Shown: one piece after another, positions 56,512 to 64,000 of the stretch | How positions within the stretch are numbered: position 1 is the first letter of the stretch | Layout: every line of letters begins with the position of its first letter | Origin: an uncultured Acetatifactor sp. | GTDB lineage: Bacteria > Bacillota > Clostridia > Lachnospirales > Lachnospiraceae | Reading direction: 5' to 3' | Length of the DNA stretch: 64,000 bases | Assembly: GCA_910589035.1 (NCBI GenBank) | Contig: CAJUSI010000026.1 | Coordinates: 186,001 to 250,000 of the forward strand | The notes under the pieces: model-generated | Told to the model about the DNA's origin: nothing | The model's input: only the letters and a program-made list of their open reading frames with translations | The model's database searches: none | Position numbers and translations under genes: made by a program

Positions 56512-58956
56512 ATGAAACAAAAGAGAAATCATATCCTGCTGTCCGCTATGGGATTATACTTGGGGGCATTTGCAATTCCTGCAGGGATTATGGCCTGGAT
56601 TCTGTATCAGAGAGGCTTTTCTCCTTTTGGGGATAAAACTTTGTTTGTGATGGATATGAAGGATCAGTATCTGGAATTCTTTGCTTATCTGCGGCATGTG
56701 ACCGGAGGGGATAATTCTGTTTTTTATTGTTGGTCACGTTCTTTGGGCGGCAATTTTCTGGGGCTTTTTGCTTATTATCTGGCGAGTCCCTTTTCCTGGA
56801 TTGTCTGTCTCTTTCCCCTGGAGGAACTGAATACGGCGATTCTGCTTTTGACGCTTTTAAAAATTGGTCTGTGCGGAACATGCTTTGCTCTATATGCGGA
56901 TTATCTGTGGAGGAAGAAAGGTGCGCGTAATTTTGCTTCCTGTCTGGTAATCTGGATATTTTCTGCCTGCTATGCCATGAGTTCCTATAACATGGTCTAT
57001 TCCATGTGCCTGATGTGGCTGGACGGCGTGATCCTGCTCCCGGTGGTTCTGTTGGGGGTAGAGAGGCTGTTGGAGGGGAAGAAAGGGCTATTGCTTACGC
57101 TGGCGTTGACGGCGCTTTTTCTTACCAGTTATTATATTGGCTATATGGTTGGAATTTTCACCGGGATTTACTTCCTGTACAGATTGCTCTGTGGTCTGCA
57201 GAGAGACAGACTGCCGGCTTTCCTCGGGCGGGCGCTGTGCTTCGCCGTGTGTACGTTCCTGGCCCTGGGATTTTCCGCTCCTCTGTTGATGCCTGCCATA
57301 AGGGATCTGGCACAGGGAAAGCTTGCCTGGGGGGAGGAGTATCGATTTACTCTGGAAGCCAATTTCACTTTCACGGAATTTCTGGGGAAATTAAGGTACG
57401 GCGTTTATGACAGCATTACGGATTCCGGTCTTCCGTCGGTATATTGCGGAACGATAGTTCTGGTTCTGGCGGCGTTCTTTTTATTTTGCAGGAGAATTCA
57501 ACGGAGGGAAAGAATCGGCGCAGTCCTGATTCTGGCGTTTTTATCGGCGGGATTTTATTATAAGGGACTGAATCTGGCGTGGCACGGATTTCGGGCTCCG
57601 GGCTGGTTTCCCTATCGATATGCTTTTCTCTTCAGTTTTTTCCTGATTTATATGGCGTATCGGCAGGTGTGCGTATGGGGGGAAGCCGCGGAAGCGGGCG
57701 TGGGATGCTTTGGACGGAGAATATGGCTGCGCAGGGGAGTTCTGGCGGCGTTCTTTCTTGTGACGGTTTTGGACATCGGAGGCAACGGAAATGTGCTGAT
57801 CGCAGGGGTGGAGGGGCAGTTCGGGTATGTGAGGCTGCAGAGTTATAAAGCTTTTGTAGAAAGGAAGAAACCGCTGGTAGAGGAGATAAAGCGGCGGGAC
57901 AACGGTCTGTACCGCGTGAACGCTTCTTATGAATTTTCAAAAAACGATGCCATGCTCTTTGGCTATAACGGCATGACTCATTATTCTTCCACCTTCAACA
58001 GTGCGGTCAACGGCCTGACATACTGCATGGGAATGGCGCAGAGCGCCGTCTGGAACAGTGGGTATGGCGCGACTCCGCTTACGGACAGTCTTTTTGCCGC
58101 GGCGTACAGGCTGTCCGAAGGTGAGGAGCCGGATTGCTACGAACTGTTGATGAGAGAGGAGAGCGGTACTGCGGCCTATAGGAATCCCCTGGCGCTGCCC
58201 ATGGTTTATGCGGCGGATGCCGGGGCGTTGGAGCCTTTGCCGGAATGGAAGGAGAATCCTTTTTGGAATCAGAATCTATTATTGAACGCCGCCGCAGGCC
58301 GGCAGGAGGATTATTTCACGGAGTTGGAATATGTGTATGAGGAGCTGGACACAGGCTGGCTGTACAGGTTGAGGGCGGAGAGCGCTGATCCGCTCTATCT
58401 GTATATGAAGCCTCTGAAAAGAGGACGGGCGGATGTCTATGTGAATGATATCTGGCGCGGAAATTATTTTACCACGGAGACTACCTGCTGTCTTTATCTG
58501 GGAAGCTATCTGCCGGGGCAGGAGATAACGGTAAGGGTGGAACGCACCTGGGAAGAGGAAGCAGCGAACGCGCTAATTGTGGAACTGGATATGAATTTGC
58601 TCCGCAGGACACTGAGGGAGCTTCAGGACGGGGGTATGGAAATCACAGATCATGGGGGAGGGAAAATCAGGGGGGTTCTTTCGCTTCAGGAGGCGGGGCC
58701 CGTTCTCACTTCCATTCCCTATGACGACGGTTGGGAGATATGGGTGGATGGCGAAAGGGCAGAACCGAAAATGTTTGCCGGAACTTTCCTGGCTCTGGAG
58801 GTCCCGGCGGGGGAACATGAGATATTTTTTTCTTATATTTCCCGGAAATTCCGGAAGGGGATAGCGGTTTTTCTCATAACGGCAGTGGCGGCGTGGCTTT
58901 ATTTCCGCAGGCAGACAGCTTTGCGCCGCTGTCTGCTTACTCTTCCGGAAAATTGA
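56512..58956 (+). CDS. YfhO-family membrane protein
   Basis: About 814 residues from MKQKRNHILLSAMGLYLGAF (AAAAAGGAGCTAGT precedes; a longer frame starts at 56473). An N-terminal membrane part with about 12 helices begins with an acidic loop (DKTLFVMDMKDQYLEFFAYL) and RSLGGNFLGLFAYYLASPFS, typical of YfhO. The C-terminal 350 residues are mainly extracytoplasmic, with a beta domain around YRVNASYEFSKNDAMLFGYN and PYDDGWEIWVDGE, and a last membrane helix. YfhO proteins glycosylate teichoic acids in related Firmicutes. It completes the membrane-protein cluster. Confidence 0.9.
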   Translation: MKQKRNHILLSAMGLYLGAFAIPAGIMAWILYQRGFSPFGDKTLFVMDMKDQYLEFFAYLRHVTGGDNSVFYCWSRSLGGNFLGLFAYYLASPFSWIVCLFPLEELNTAILLLTLLKIGLCGTCFALYADYLWRKKGARNFASCLVIWIFSACYAMSSYNMVYSMCLMWLDGVILLPVVLLGVERLLEGKKGLLLTLALTALFLTSYYIGYMVGIFTGIYFLYRLLCGLQRDRLPAFLGRALCFAVCTFLALGFSAPLLMPAIRDLAQGKLAWGEEYRFTLEANFTFTEFLGKLRYGVYDSITDSGLPSVYCGTIVLVLAAFFLFCRRIQRRERIGAVLILAFLSAGFYYKGLNLAWHGFRAPGWFPYRYAFLFSFFLIYMAYRQVCVWGEAAEAGVGCFGRRIWLRRGVLAAFFLVTVLDIGGNGNVLIAGVEGQFGYVRLQSYKAFVERKKPLVEEIKRRDNGLYRVNASYEFSKNDAMLFGYNGMTHYSSTFNSAVNGLTYCMGMAQSAVWNSGYGATPLTDSLFAAAYRLSEGEEPDCYELLMREESGTAAYRNPLALPMVYAADAGALEPLPEWKENPFWNQNLLLNAAAGRQEDYFTELEYVYEELDTGWLYRLRAESADPLYLYMKPLKRGRADVYVNDIWRGNYFTTETTCCLYLGSYLPGQEITVRVERTWEEEAANALIVELDMNLLRRTLRELQDGGMEITDHGGGKIRGVLSLQEAGPVLTSIPYDDGWEIWVDGERAEPKMFAGTFLALEVPAGEHEIFFSYISRKFRKGIAVFLITAVAAWLYFRRQTALRRCLLTLPEN

Positions 58957-59821
58957 TCTTTCCCTGCAGCCAGATCACGCCCTTAAAGCGCCGTCCCACA
59001 CTTGGTTCTCCGTACAAATCCATGGCGTTAATACAGATGTCAAAGCTGAGTTCATTGCAGCAAAGTGTCAGGATATACACTTGCTCCTCCGTCATGGGAT
59101 TCTTTACGCAGCGCATGCCGGTGATTTCTCCCAGAACGGAATATTGATCGCATTCTACGCCGTAGGGCATGAAGTAGGTATCGACCAGGCTGAAGATGTC
59201 CTCCTTGTGGATGCGCCGGGAGATGGTGGTATACATATCCATATCTTCCAGGGTAAGGGTTTCAATGGCATCTTCATCCCCTTTTCGGGCAGCGGCCATA
59301 AGCGTGCTCCGTGTGGCCGCCGCCTGCTTTACCCTCTGGACCTGTTCTTCATCCTTCTGGATGGGAAGCATAATGGTTCCGTCAACGGAGAGGGCAGAGA
59401 GTGTAAGAGAGGTTCCCCGTATGGGAAGCCTGTTTTCTGTCTGTACTTTGATATAGGGGATTTTGTTCTTCAAATAGAAGATCAGAGAAATTCCCACCTT
59501 CATATCATCGCATACGCCGGCATAGGATTCCTTGTCCGCATGCCGTTCTACGGTTACATCCTCGTAGGAAGTAATGCCGCTTCCCTCCAGATAAGGGTAA
59601 TAGTATTCAAAAGTAAACTTTTCATTCTCATCGAATTCTCCGCATACGGAGATTCCAAGTCCTTTGGCGAAATCCTTGCTGAATTCGCCCAATATTACAT
59701 TTTCCTGATTTCTGGCAACATTGCGGCTGTCTGAATTGACAACTGCTTCCACCAGGAGCTCCTGAAGCTTCCGGCGGTTTTTTATATTACTGAAGCCTAT
59801 GGCACGCATATATTTATGCAA
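58937..59821 (-). CDS. DUF3881-family protein
   Basis: About 294 residues. The TTG at 59821 gives MHKYMRAIGFSN, close to how the family usually begins (my recollection), and AAGGTG lies 6 bases upstream; a GTG at 59830 is the alternative. The sequence RAIGFSNIKNRRKLQELLVE and later DMKVGISLIFYLKNKIPYIK, NRLPIRGTSLTLSALSVDGT belong to a cytosolic protein conserved in Lachnospiraceae, without known function. The 3' end overlaps the convergent YfhO gene by 20 bases. Downstream member of the parA-parB-DUF4446-serS segment. Confidence 0.8.
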   Translation of the reverse strand: MHKYMRAIGFSNIKNRRKLQELLVEAVVNSDSRNVARNQENVILGEFSKDFAKGLGISVCGEFDENEKFTFEYYYPYLEGSGITSYEDVTVERHADKESYAGVCDDMKVGISLIFYLKNKIPYIKVQTENRLPIRGTSLTLSALSVDGTIMLPIQKDEEQVQRVKQAAATRSTLMAAARKGDEDAIETLTLEDMDMYTTISRRIHKEDIFSLVDTYFMPYGVECDQYSVLGEITGMRCVKNPMTEEQVYILTLCCNELSFDICINAMDLYGEPSVGRRFKGVIWLQGKINFPEE

Positions 59822-59859
59822 AAATTTCACCTTCTTTCCGTATCATTCTCATAGCTTTT

Positions 59860-60579
59860 TTATGTGTAATCTTCAATTTTCCGGTTTATGATACTTTCCG
59901 TATCCACAAAATAATGCCTGTAATTCGCTTCTTCCACATACACAGGAATCGTGTCTCCCGGATGCAGAACCGGATCTGGATTGGTCCAGATGTTGCTGCT
60001 TTTAAAGCGGTAGAGAGTGTCCCTGTAGTCATCCCGATAAGTGCAGTAAATCACATAGGGATGTCTTCCATTCATACTCAGAGAGCGGTTCTGGACAATT
60101 TCCTCCACGGTGGCATAGAGCTTCCGTCCGCTGTTCCTCAGTCTCCTGCGCAGAGAGACCTTTCGCAGGCTGTTCCCTATGGGAACAAGCGAGATTCCTG
60201 TGAAGAGAAGGCCCATGCCCGAAAAAATGCCGCATAAAAGCATGACGCCGCCTTTTGTTCCGATATGCTCCGGATTCTCAGGATCGCAGAGAATGAGGAT
60301 TTCCTTTCCCTCATACATATTGCTGCTGTAGAAATTCAGCGGAATATTCCCGTAGGTTCTGCCGGCATAGGTATATGTGACGTAAACCCGATGCTTTATT
60401 TCGTGATCAGAACCCCGATAAGAGCTGATTTCGCTGATCATTGCTGGAATCTCCTCCGCATTTTCTGCAAAGCTCCGGTTCAGGAAGAACGTTATTATTC
60501 CTGTTGCCAGAAAGATGATTCCGACAAACAGAAAGACCCCGGAGAAAATTATGATAAATAAATTTCCCTTATTTTTCAT
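59860..60579 (-). CDS. DUF3592-family membrane protein
   Basis: About 239 residues from the second Met (MKNKGNLFIIIFSG), for which AGAAGG is 7 bases upstream; an earlier ATG is at 60585. Two membrane helices (FIIIFSGVFLFVGIIFLATG and VMLLCGIFSGMGLLFTGISL) and two similar beta domains: YVTYTYAGRTYGNIPLNFYS and YVIYCTYRDDYRDTLYRFKS. It is a double version of the fold in the protein at 39614. Function unknown. Confidence 0.78.
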   Translation of the reverse strand: MKNKGNLFIIIFSGVFLFVGIIFLATGIITFFLNRSFAENAEEIPAMISEISSYRGSDHEIKHRVYVTYTYAGRTYGNIPLNFYSSNMYEGKEILILCDPENPEHIGTKGGVMLLCGIFSGMGLLFTGISLVPIGNSLRKVSLRRRLRNSGRKLYATVEEIVQNRSLSMNGRHPYVIYCTYRDDYRDTLYRFKSSNIWTNPDPVLHPGDTIPVYVEEANYRHYFVDTESIINRKIEDYT

Positions 60580-60757
60580 ATTCATACCTTCTGTCCCGGC
60601 GGGGACGTTTTTTCTGAATTTTTAAAATTTTTCCCATGGGCAGGGCAGGGCGCCGTACTCGCCGGAAGGTATTTATTCCTGAGAGGATTGAATACCACAA
60701 CTATACTGCAATGCAGGCTGACATCCTGTGGCCGCTGCCCGGAGCCTTGTAAATCGC

Positions 60758-62050
60758 TTAAAGCGGTTTTGCCGGAAGAATGATTTCCTTCCCTCCCATG
60801 TAGGGCCGGAGCGCTTCCGGAATCCGGATGCTGCCGTCCGCGTTCACATTGTTTTCCAGGAAGGCGATCAATCCTCTGGGGGATGCCAACACTGTATTAT
60901 TTAAGGTATGCACGAAGTAAGTACCATTTTCCCCCTTTGTACGGATCCCCAGCCTCCTGGCCTGAGCGTCGCCCAGAGTGGAACAGGAACCCACTTCAAA
61001 ATATTTTTTCTGTCTGGGACTCCATGCCTCTACATCACAGGATTTCACCTTCAGATCGGCCAGATCGCCGCTGCAGCATTCCAGGGTGCGGACGGGGATG
61101 TCCAGACTGCGGAAGAATTCCACGGTGTAGGTCCACATTTTTTCATACCAGTCCATGGAATCTTCGGGTTTGCAGAGCACTACCATTTCCTGCTTTTCGA
61201 ACTGGTGTACGCGGTATACGCCCCTTTCCTCGATTCCGTGGGAACCTACTTCCTTCCGGAAGCAGGGGGAATAGGAGGTCATGGTGATGGGAAGCTTTCC
61301 CTCCTCCACAATCTGGCCCTTAAATTTACCGATCATGGAATGTTCGGATGTACCGATAAGGAAGAGATCTTCTCCTTCAATCTTATACATCATGGCTTCC
61401 ATCTCCGCAAAGCTCATAACGCCGTTGACTACGCTGCTGCGGATCATAAAAGGAGGAATACAATAGGTAAAGCCCCTGTCGATCATAAAATCCCGGGCGT
61501 AGCTGATCATGGCCGAGTGAATGCGTGCGGCATCTCCCATAAGGTAATAGAAACCGTTGCCGCTGGTACGTCCCGCTGCGTCCTTATCCAGGCCGTTTAT
61601 GGCGTTTAAAATATCGGCGTGATAGGGAATTTCAAATTCAGGAACCAGAGGGTCGCCGTATTTTTGAAGTTCTACATTTTCACTGTCATCCTTACCGATG
61701 GGGACGGAAGGATCGATGATATTGGGAATCACCATCATGATTTTGGTTATTTTCTCCTGAAGCTCCGGCTCCAGGGCTTCCAGCTCGGCAAGCCTTTTTG
61801 CGTTGGCGGCCACCTCTGCCTTCCGGGCCTGGGCCTCCTCCTTCTTTCCCTGTGCCATCAGTGCTCCGATCTCCTTGGAGATTTTATTCTTGGCTGCCCG
61901 GAGGGTATCCCCTTCCTGCTTTGCTTTCCTGCTCTCGGCGTCCAGAGCTATCACTTCATCCACCAATGCCAGTTTTTCGTCCTGGAATTTTTTCCTTATG
62001 TTTTCTTTTACTATTTCGGGATTTTCCCGCAGAAACTTCATATCTATCAT
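60758..62050 (-). CDS. serS: Seryl-tRNA synthetase
   Basis: Protein of 430 residues, class II synthetase that charges tRNA-Ser. The N-terminal coiled-coil arm is at about 30-100 (DAESRKAKQEGDTLRAAKNK), then motif 2 CFRKEVGSHGIEERGVYRVH QFEK, and motif 3 LASPRGLIAFLENN near the C-terminus; SCSTLGDAQARRLGIRTK is also typical. GAGGAGAATCTACG precedes the ATG. It lies 18 bases after DUF4446, with no T-box leader in front of it, so it is presumably transcribed with parB. Confidence 0.96.
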   Translation of the reverse strand: MIDMKFLRENPEIVKENIRKKFQDEKLALVDEVIALDAESRKAKQEGDTLRAAKNKISKEIGALMAQGKKEEAQARKAEVAANAKRLAELEALEPELQEKITKIMMVIPNIIDPSVPIGKDDSENVELQKYGDPLVPEFEIPYHADILNAINGLDKDAAGRTSGNGFYYLMGDAARIHSAMISYARDFMIDRGFTYCIPPFMIRSSVVNGVMSFAEMEAMMYKIEGEDLFLIGTSEHSMIGKFKGQIVEEGKLPITMTSYSPCFRKEVGSHGIEERGVYRVHQFEKQEMVVLCKPEDSMDWYEKMWTYTVEFFRSLDIPVRTLECCSGDLADLKVKSCDVEAWSPRQKKYFEVGSCSTLGDAQARRLGIRTKGENGTYFVHTLNNTVLASPRGLIAFLENNVNADGSIRIPEALRPYMGGKEIILPAKPL

Positions 62051-62068
62051 CGTAGATTCTCCTCTTTT

Positions 62069-62599
62069 TTATTTTCCCTTTGCGATGGCCAGAGCTTCTG
62101 CCTCTTCCGTGCTCAGAGAAATATTATTATCGCCGCTTTTGATCTCTTTGGAATAAGAATAGCATCCATCCGTGCTGTGGACGGAATTGATGATGAAGCC
62201 ATTGTTGTTTTCATCCAAAAGTACCAGGCTGTAGCTTAACTGTCCGCCCATCTGATTAAAGGCGTCATATCGCACCAGGCCCATTTTCTGATAGACGGAT
62301 TCCAATCTCTTGAAAATTGTCCGGATATCGTCTCTGTTTTTCTCGGCATGATTTTTCAGAAATTCATTGTCCTCGAAAATTTTAAGAATATCATCCTCCA
62401 GGCTGGCGCCTTCCTTGCCCAGAAGAAATTTATCCAGTCTCTTTTTTAGTTTTCCCGCCTTTACTATCTGTACAATTGAAAGAATGATTAAAATAAATAC
62501 CAAAACGGTAAGGGCCAGTATTCCTATGGCCAGATAGCCCAAATCAAAGGAACCCAACCCAAGTTGATTTAAAAATGCACTTGTTCCCTGTGTTTCCAT
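62069..62599 (-). CDS. DUF4446-family membrane protein
   Basis: About 176 residues from METQGTSAFLNQLGLG (GAGGAGAAAT precedes; a longer frame starts at 62629). One membrane helix (GYLAIGILALTVLVFILIIL) and a cytosolic part with a short coiled coil and SYSLVLLDENNNGFIINSVH, the family's conserved region. It is regularly found next to parB in Clostridia; function unknown, perhaps linked to chromosome segregation at the membrane. Confidence 0.88.
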   Translation of the reverse strand: METQGTSAFLNQLGLGSFDLGYLAIGILALTVLVFILIILSIVQIVKAGKLKKRLDKFLLGKEGASLEDDILKIFEDNEFLKNHAEKNRDDIRTIFKRLESVYQKMGLVRYDAFNQMGGQLSYSLVLLDENNNGFIINSVHSTDGCYSYSKEIKSGDNNISLSTEEAEALAIAKGK

Positions 62600-62781
62600 A
62601 TTTCTCCTCTGGTATTTTGCTGTATACATTGTCTTAAAATAAATCTAATCATCGGAATAGTACGATAATGATTTTTTGTGCCGAATCCTGGAAATTTATT
62701 TCTCGACGCTTCTTACTACGGTGTTGTTTCATGAAATCCCCGGATAGCTATATATGGACATGCCGTCTGTGCATCCGGTTT

Positions 62782-63690
62782 TCAGTTGTTTCCCAGGATA
62801 TCCAACAGTCTGTCTAAATCCTCATGATTATAAAATTCTATTTCAATTTTGCCGGAGCCTTCGCCCTTCGGTGTCACGATTACTTTGGTACTTAGCTTTT
62901 GTTTCAGTTTCTCTTCAATATCCTGATAGATTACCTGTATAGTCTGATTATCCTTTTTCTGCTTTTGCTTTTCCGGTTTGTGCAGATTTTTCACAAGCTT
63001 TTCCACTTCGCGTACGCTGAGCTTCTGATCAAAGATCTGCTGAGCCAGTACATATTGTTCTTCCGGATCCTCCACGGCCAGGAGAGCGCGCGCATGTCCG
63101 GTGCTGATCATATCGTCGATTACCATTTGCTGTACTTTGTCGCACAGTTTCAGCAGACGGATGGAATTGGTGACAGCGGCCCGGCTTTTTGCTACTCGTT
63201 CTGCCACCTCGTCCTGTTTCAGATTGAATTCGGTCAGAAGACGTTTGTAAGCCTGAGCTTCTTCGATGGGGTTCAGATCTTCCCTCTGTATATTTTCAAT
63301 GAGGGAGATTTCCATGATTTCCTGCTCCGTGTAATCGCGGATGATAACGGGAATTTCCTTTAAACCTGCCATTTTGGAAGCTCGCCAGCGCCGCTCGCCG
63401 GCTATGATTTCATAATGGTCCTTTCTGTCCTGGACCAGAATGGGCTGAATTAATCCCACCTGCCGGATGGAATCGGACAGCTCCTGCAGAGAATCTTCGT
63501 CAAAGTTTTTGCGGGGCTGCTTTCTGTTCGGTTCCACCATGGTGATCTTTACCATGGTTTCCTGTGTTCCCTTATCTTCAGGGAGGATTTCTTCTTTTGC
63601 TGTCCCTTTTTTTGCTTTGGCCTCGCTCACTGCATCGGGAATCAGGGAGTCCAGTCCCTTCCCAAGGCCTCTTGATGGTCTTGCTGCCAT
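62782..63690 (-). CDS. parB: Chromosome partitioning protein ParB (Spo0J)
   Basis: About 302 residues from MAARPSRGLGKGLDSLIP (AAAAAGGAGG upstream; the longer frame to 63723 lacks support). CTP-binding ParB motifs: RKNFDEDSLQELSDSIRQVG, LVQDRKDHYEIIAGERRWRA, LIENIQREDLNPIEEAQAYK; helix-turn-helix LKQDEVAERVAKSRAAVTNS; C-terminal dimerisation end. It binds parS sites and loads condensin near the origin. No perfect parS sequence was seen in this window. Confidence 0.96.
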   Translation of the reverse strand: MAARPSRGLGKGLDSLIPDAVSEAKAKKGTAKEEILPEDKGTQETMVKITMVEPNRKQPRKNFDEDSLQELSDSIRQVGLIQPILVQDRKDHYEIIAGERRWRASKMAGLKEIPVIIRDYTEQEIMEISLIENIQREDLNPIEEAQAYKRLLTEFNLKQDEVAERVAKSRAAVTNSIRLLKLCDKVQQMVIDDMISTGHARALLAVEDPEEQYVLAQQIFDQKLSVREVEKLVKNLHKPEKQKQKKDNQTIQVIYQDIEEKLKQKLSTKVIVTPKGEGSGKIEIEFYNHEDLDRLLDILGNN

Positions 63691-63793
63691 ATACGCCTCC
63701 TTTTTCCGGTACTGTTTCTGCATTGATCGTATGCTTCAAAGATGAATTCTCTGCCTGTAAAAGCCAGATTCCATGTATGGATGTACTTTTTTG

Positions 63794-64000
63794 TCAAGAG
63801 TTGCTGATTACTTCCTCTGCCAGGAGCATATATGCTTCTGAGCCTGCGGATTTTGCATCATAGGAGCTGATAGGCATTCCATGGCTGGGTGCTTCCGCAA
63901 GACGGATATTTCTGGGAATCAGAGTATTGTAGATTCTCTGATTCAGATTTTCTTTTACATTTTCCACTACCTGCATGGAGAGATTGGTCCGGGAATCAAA
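63794..64000 (-). CDS. parA: Chromosome partitioning ATPase ParA/Soj, C-terminal part
   Basis: Partial; continues beyond base 64000. The 68 visible residues read FDSRTNLSMQVVENVKENLN and IPRNIRLAEAPSHGMPISSY, the C-terminal end of the ParA/Soj (MinD-like) family, with the conserved R-L-A-E-A-P-S motif. It works with ParB in origin segregation; parB follows about 100 bases downstream. Confidence 0.95.
   Translation of the reverse strand, partial: FDSRTNLSMQVVENVKENLNQRIYNTLIPRNIRLAEAPSHGMPISSYDAKSAGSEAYMLLAEEVISNS

Noticed and set aside
62050..62069. T-box riboswitch before serS
   Set aside because: Only 18 bases separate serS from the DUF4446 stop, and no T-box or specifier structure is seen.
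62724..62736. TGTTTCATGAAAT, partly like parS, near parB
   Set aside because: The parS consensus TGTTTCACGTGAAACA needs the central CACGTG; only half of the site matches.

Overview
The window looks like the chromosome-origin region of a member of the Firmicutes, most likely class Clostridia, family Lachnospiraceae. The evidence is the order rpmH-rnpA-yidD-yidC-jag-mnmE-mnmG diverging from dnaA-dnaN-yaaA-recF-gyrB-gyrA around a DnaA-box-rich gap, the linked parA-parB-DUF4446-serS-DUF3592-DUF3881 set, strong GGAGG ribosome binding sites, and a Firmicutes-type (T7SSb-like) type VII secretion locus. The family assignment is inference from gene content and order; no database search was made.

Region 1 (1-16.3 kb, all minus strand) is a type VII secretion and polymorphic-toxin locus. 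In transcription order it holds a coiled-coil protein; a toxin with a WHH/HNH-like C-terminus and its probable immunity protein; a TPR protein; three small WXG100-like helical proteins; a proline-rich repeat protein; a toxin with a Hint (intein-like) domain; two tandem paralogous putative immunity genes; a short protein; a SUFU-domain immunity protein; an EssC ATPase split into two overlapping genes; a canonical WXG protein; a 51-residue protein; and a third toxin that runs off the window. The three toxins share an almost identical N-terminal module and differ behind it. EsaA, EssA and EssB are not in the window.

Region 2 (16.3-20 kb) is a regulatory and decayed segment. It contains a small secreted-looking peptide gene facing a TPR-type (RRNPP-like) HTH regulator, a second divergent regulator, an ABC-exporter remnant, two directly repeated terminator/peptide relics, perfect inverted repeats and a BlaI-type repressor.

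Region 3 (20-45 kb) is the housekeeping origin segment. An hsp20 gene sits under a CIRCE-like operator that overlaps a good sigma-A promoter, followed by a cation/proton antiporter, the replication genes, oriC and the rpmH-mnmG operon. After that come a DUF3592 protein, a FIST sensor next to a soluble chemoreceptor, and a three-gene ABC-2 exporter.

Region 4 (45-64 kb) has two large zinc-ribbon membrane proteins (one ending in YD-like repeats), a GNAT acetyltransferase, tRNA-Arg(CCT), a sigma-factor relic, four polytopic membrane proteins probably acting in cell-surface glycosylation, and the serS-parB-parA segment. Three families of short, non-coding, palindromic dispersed repeats recur in intergenic gaps across the whole window.
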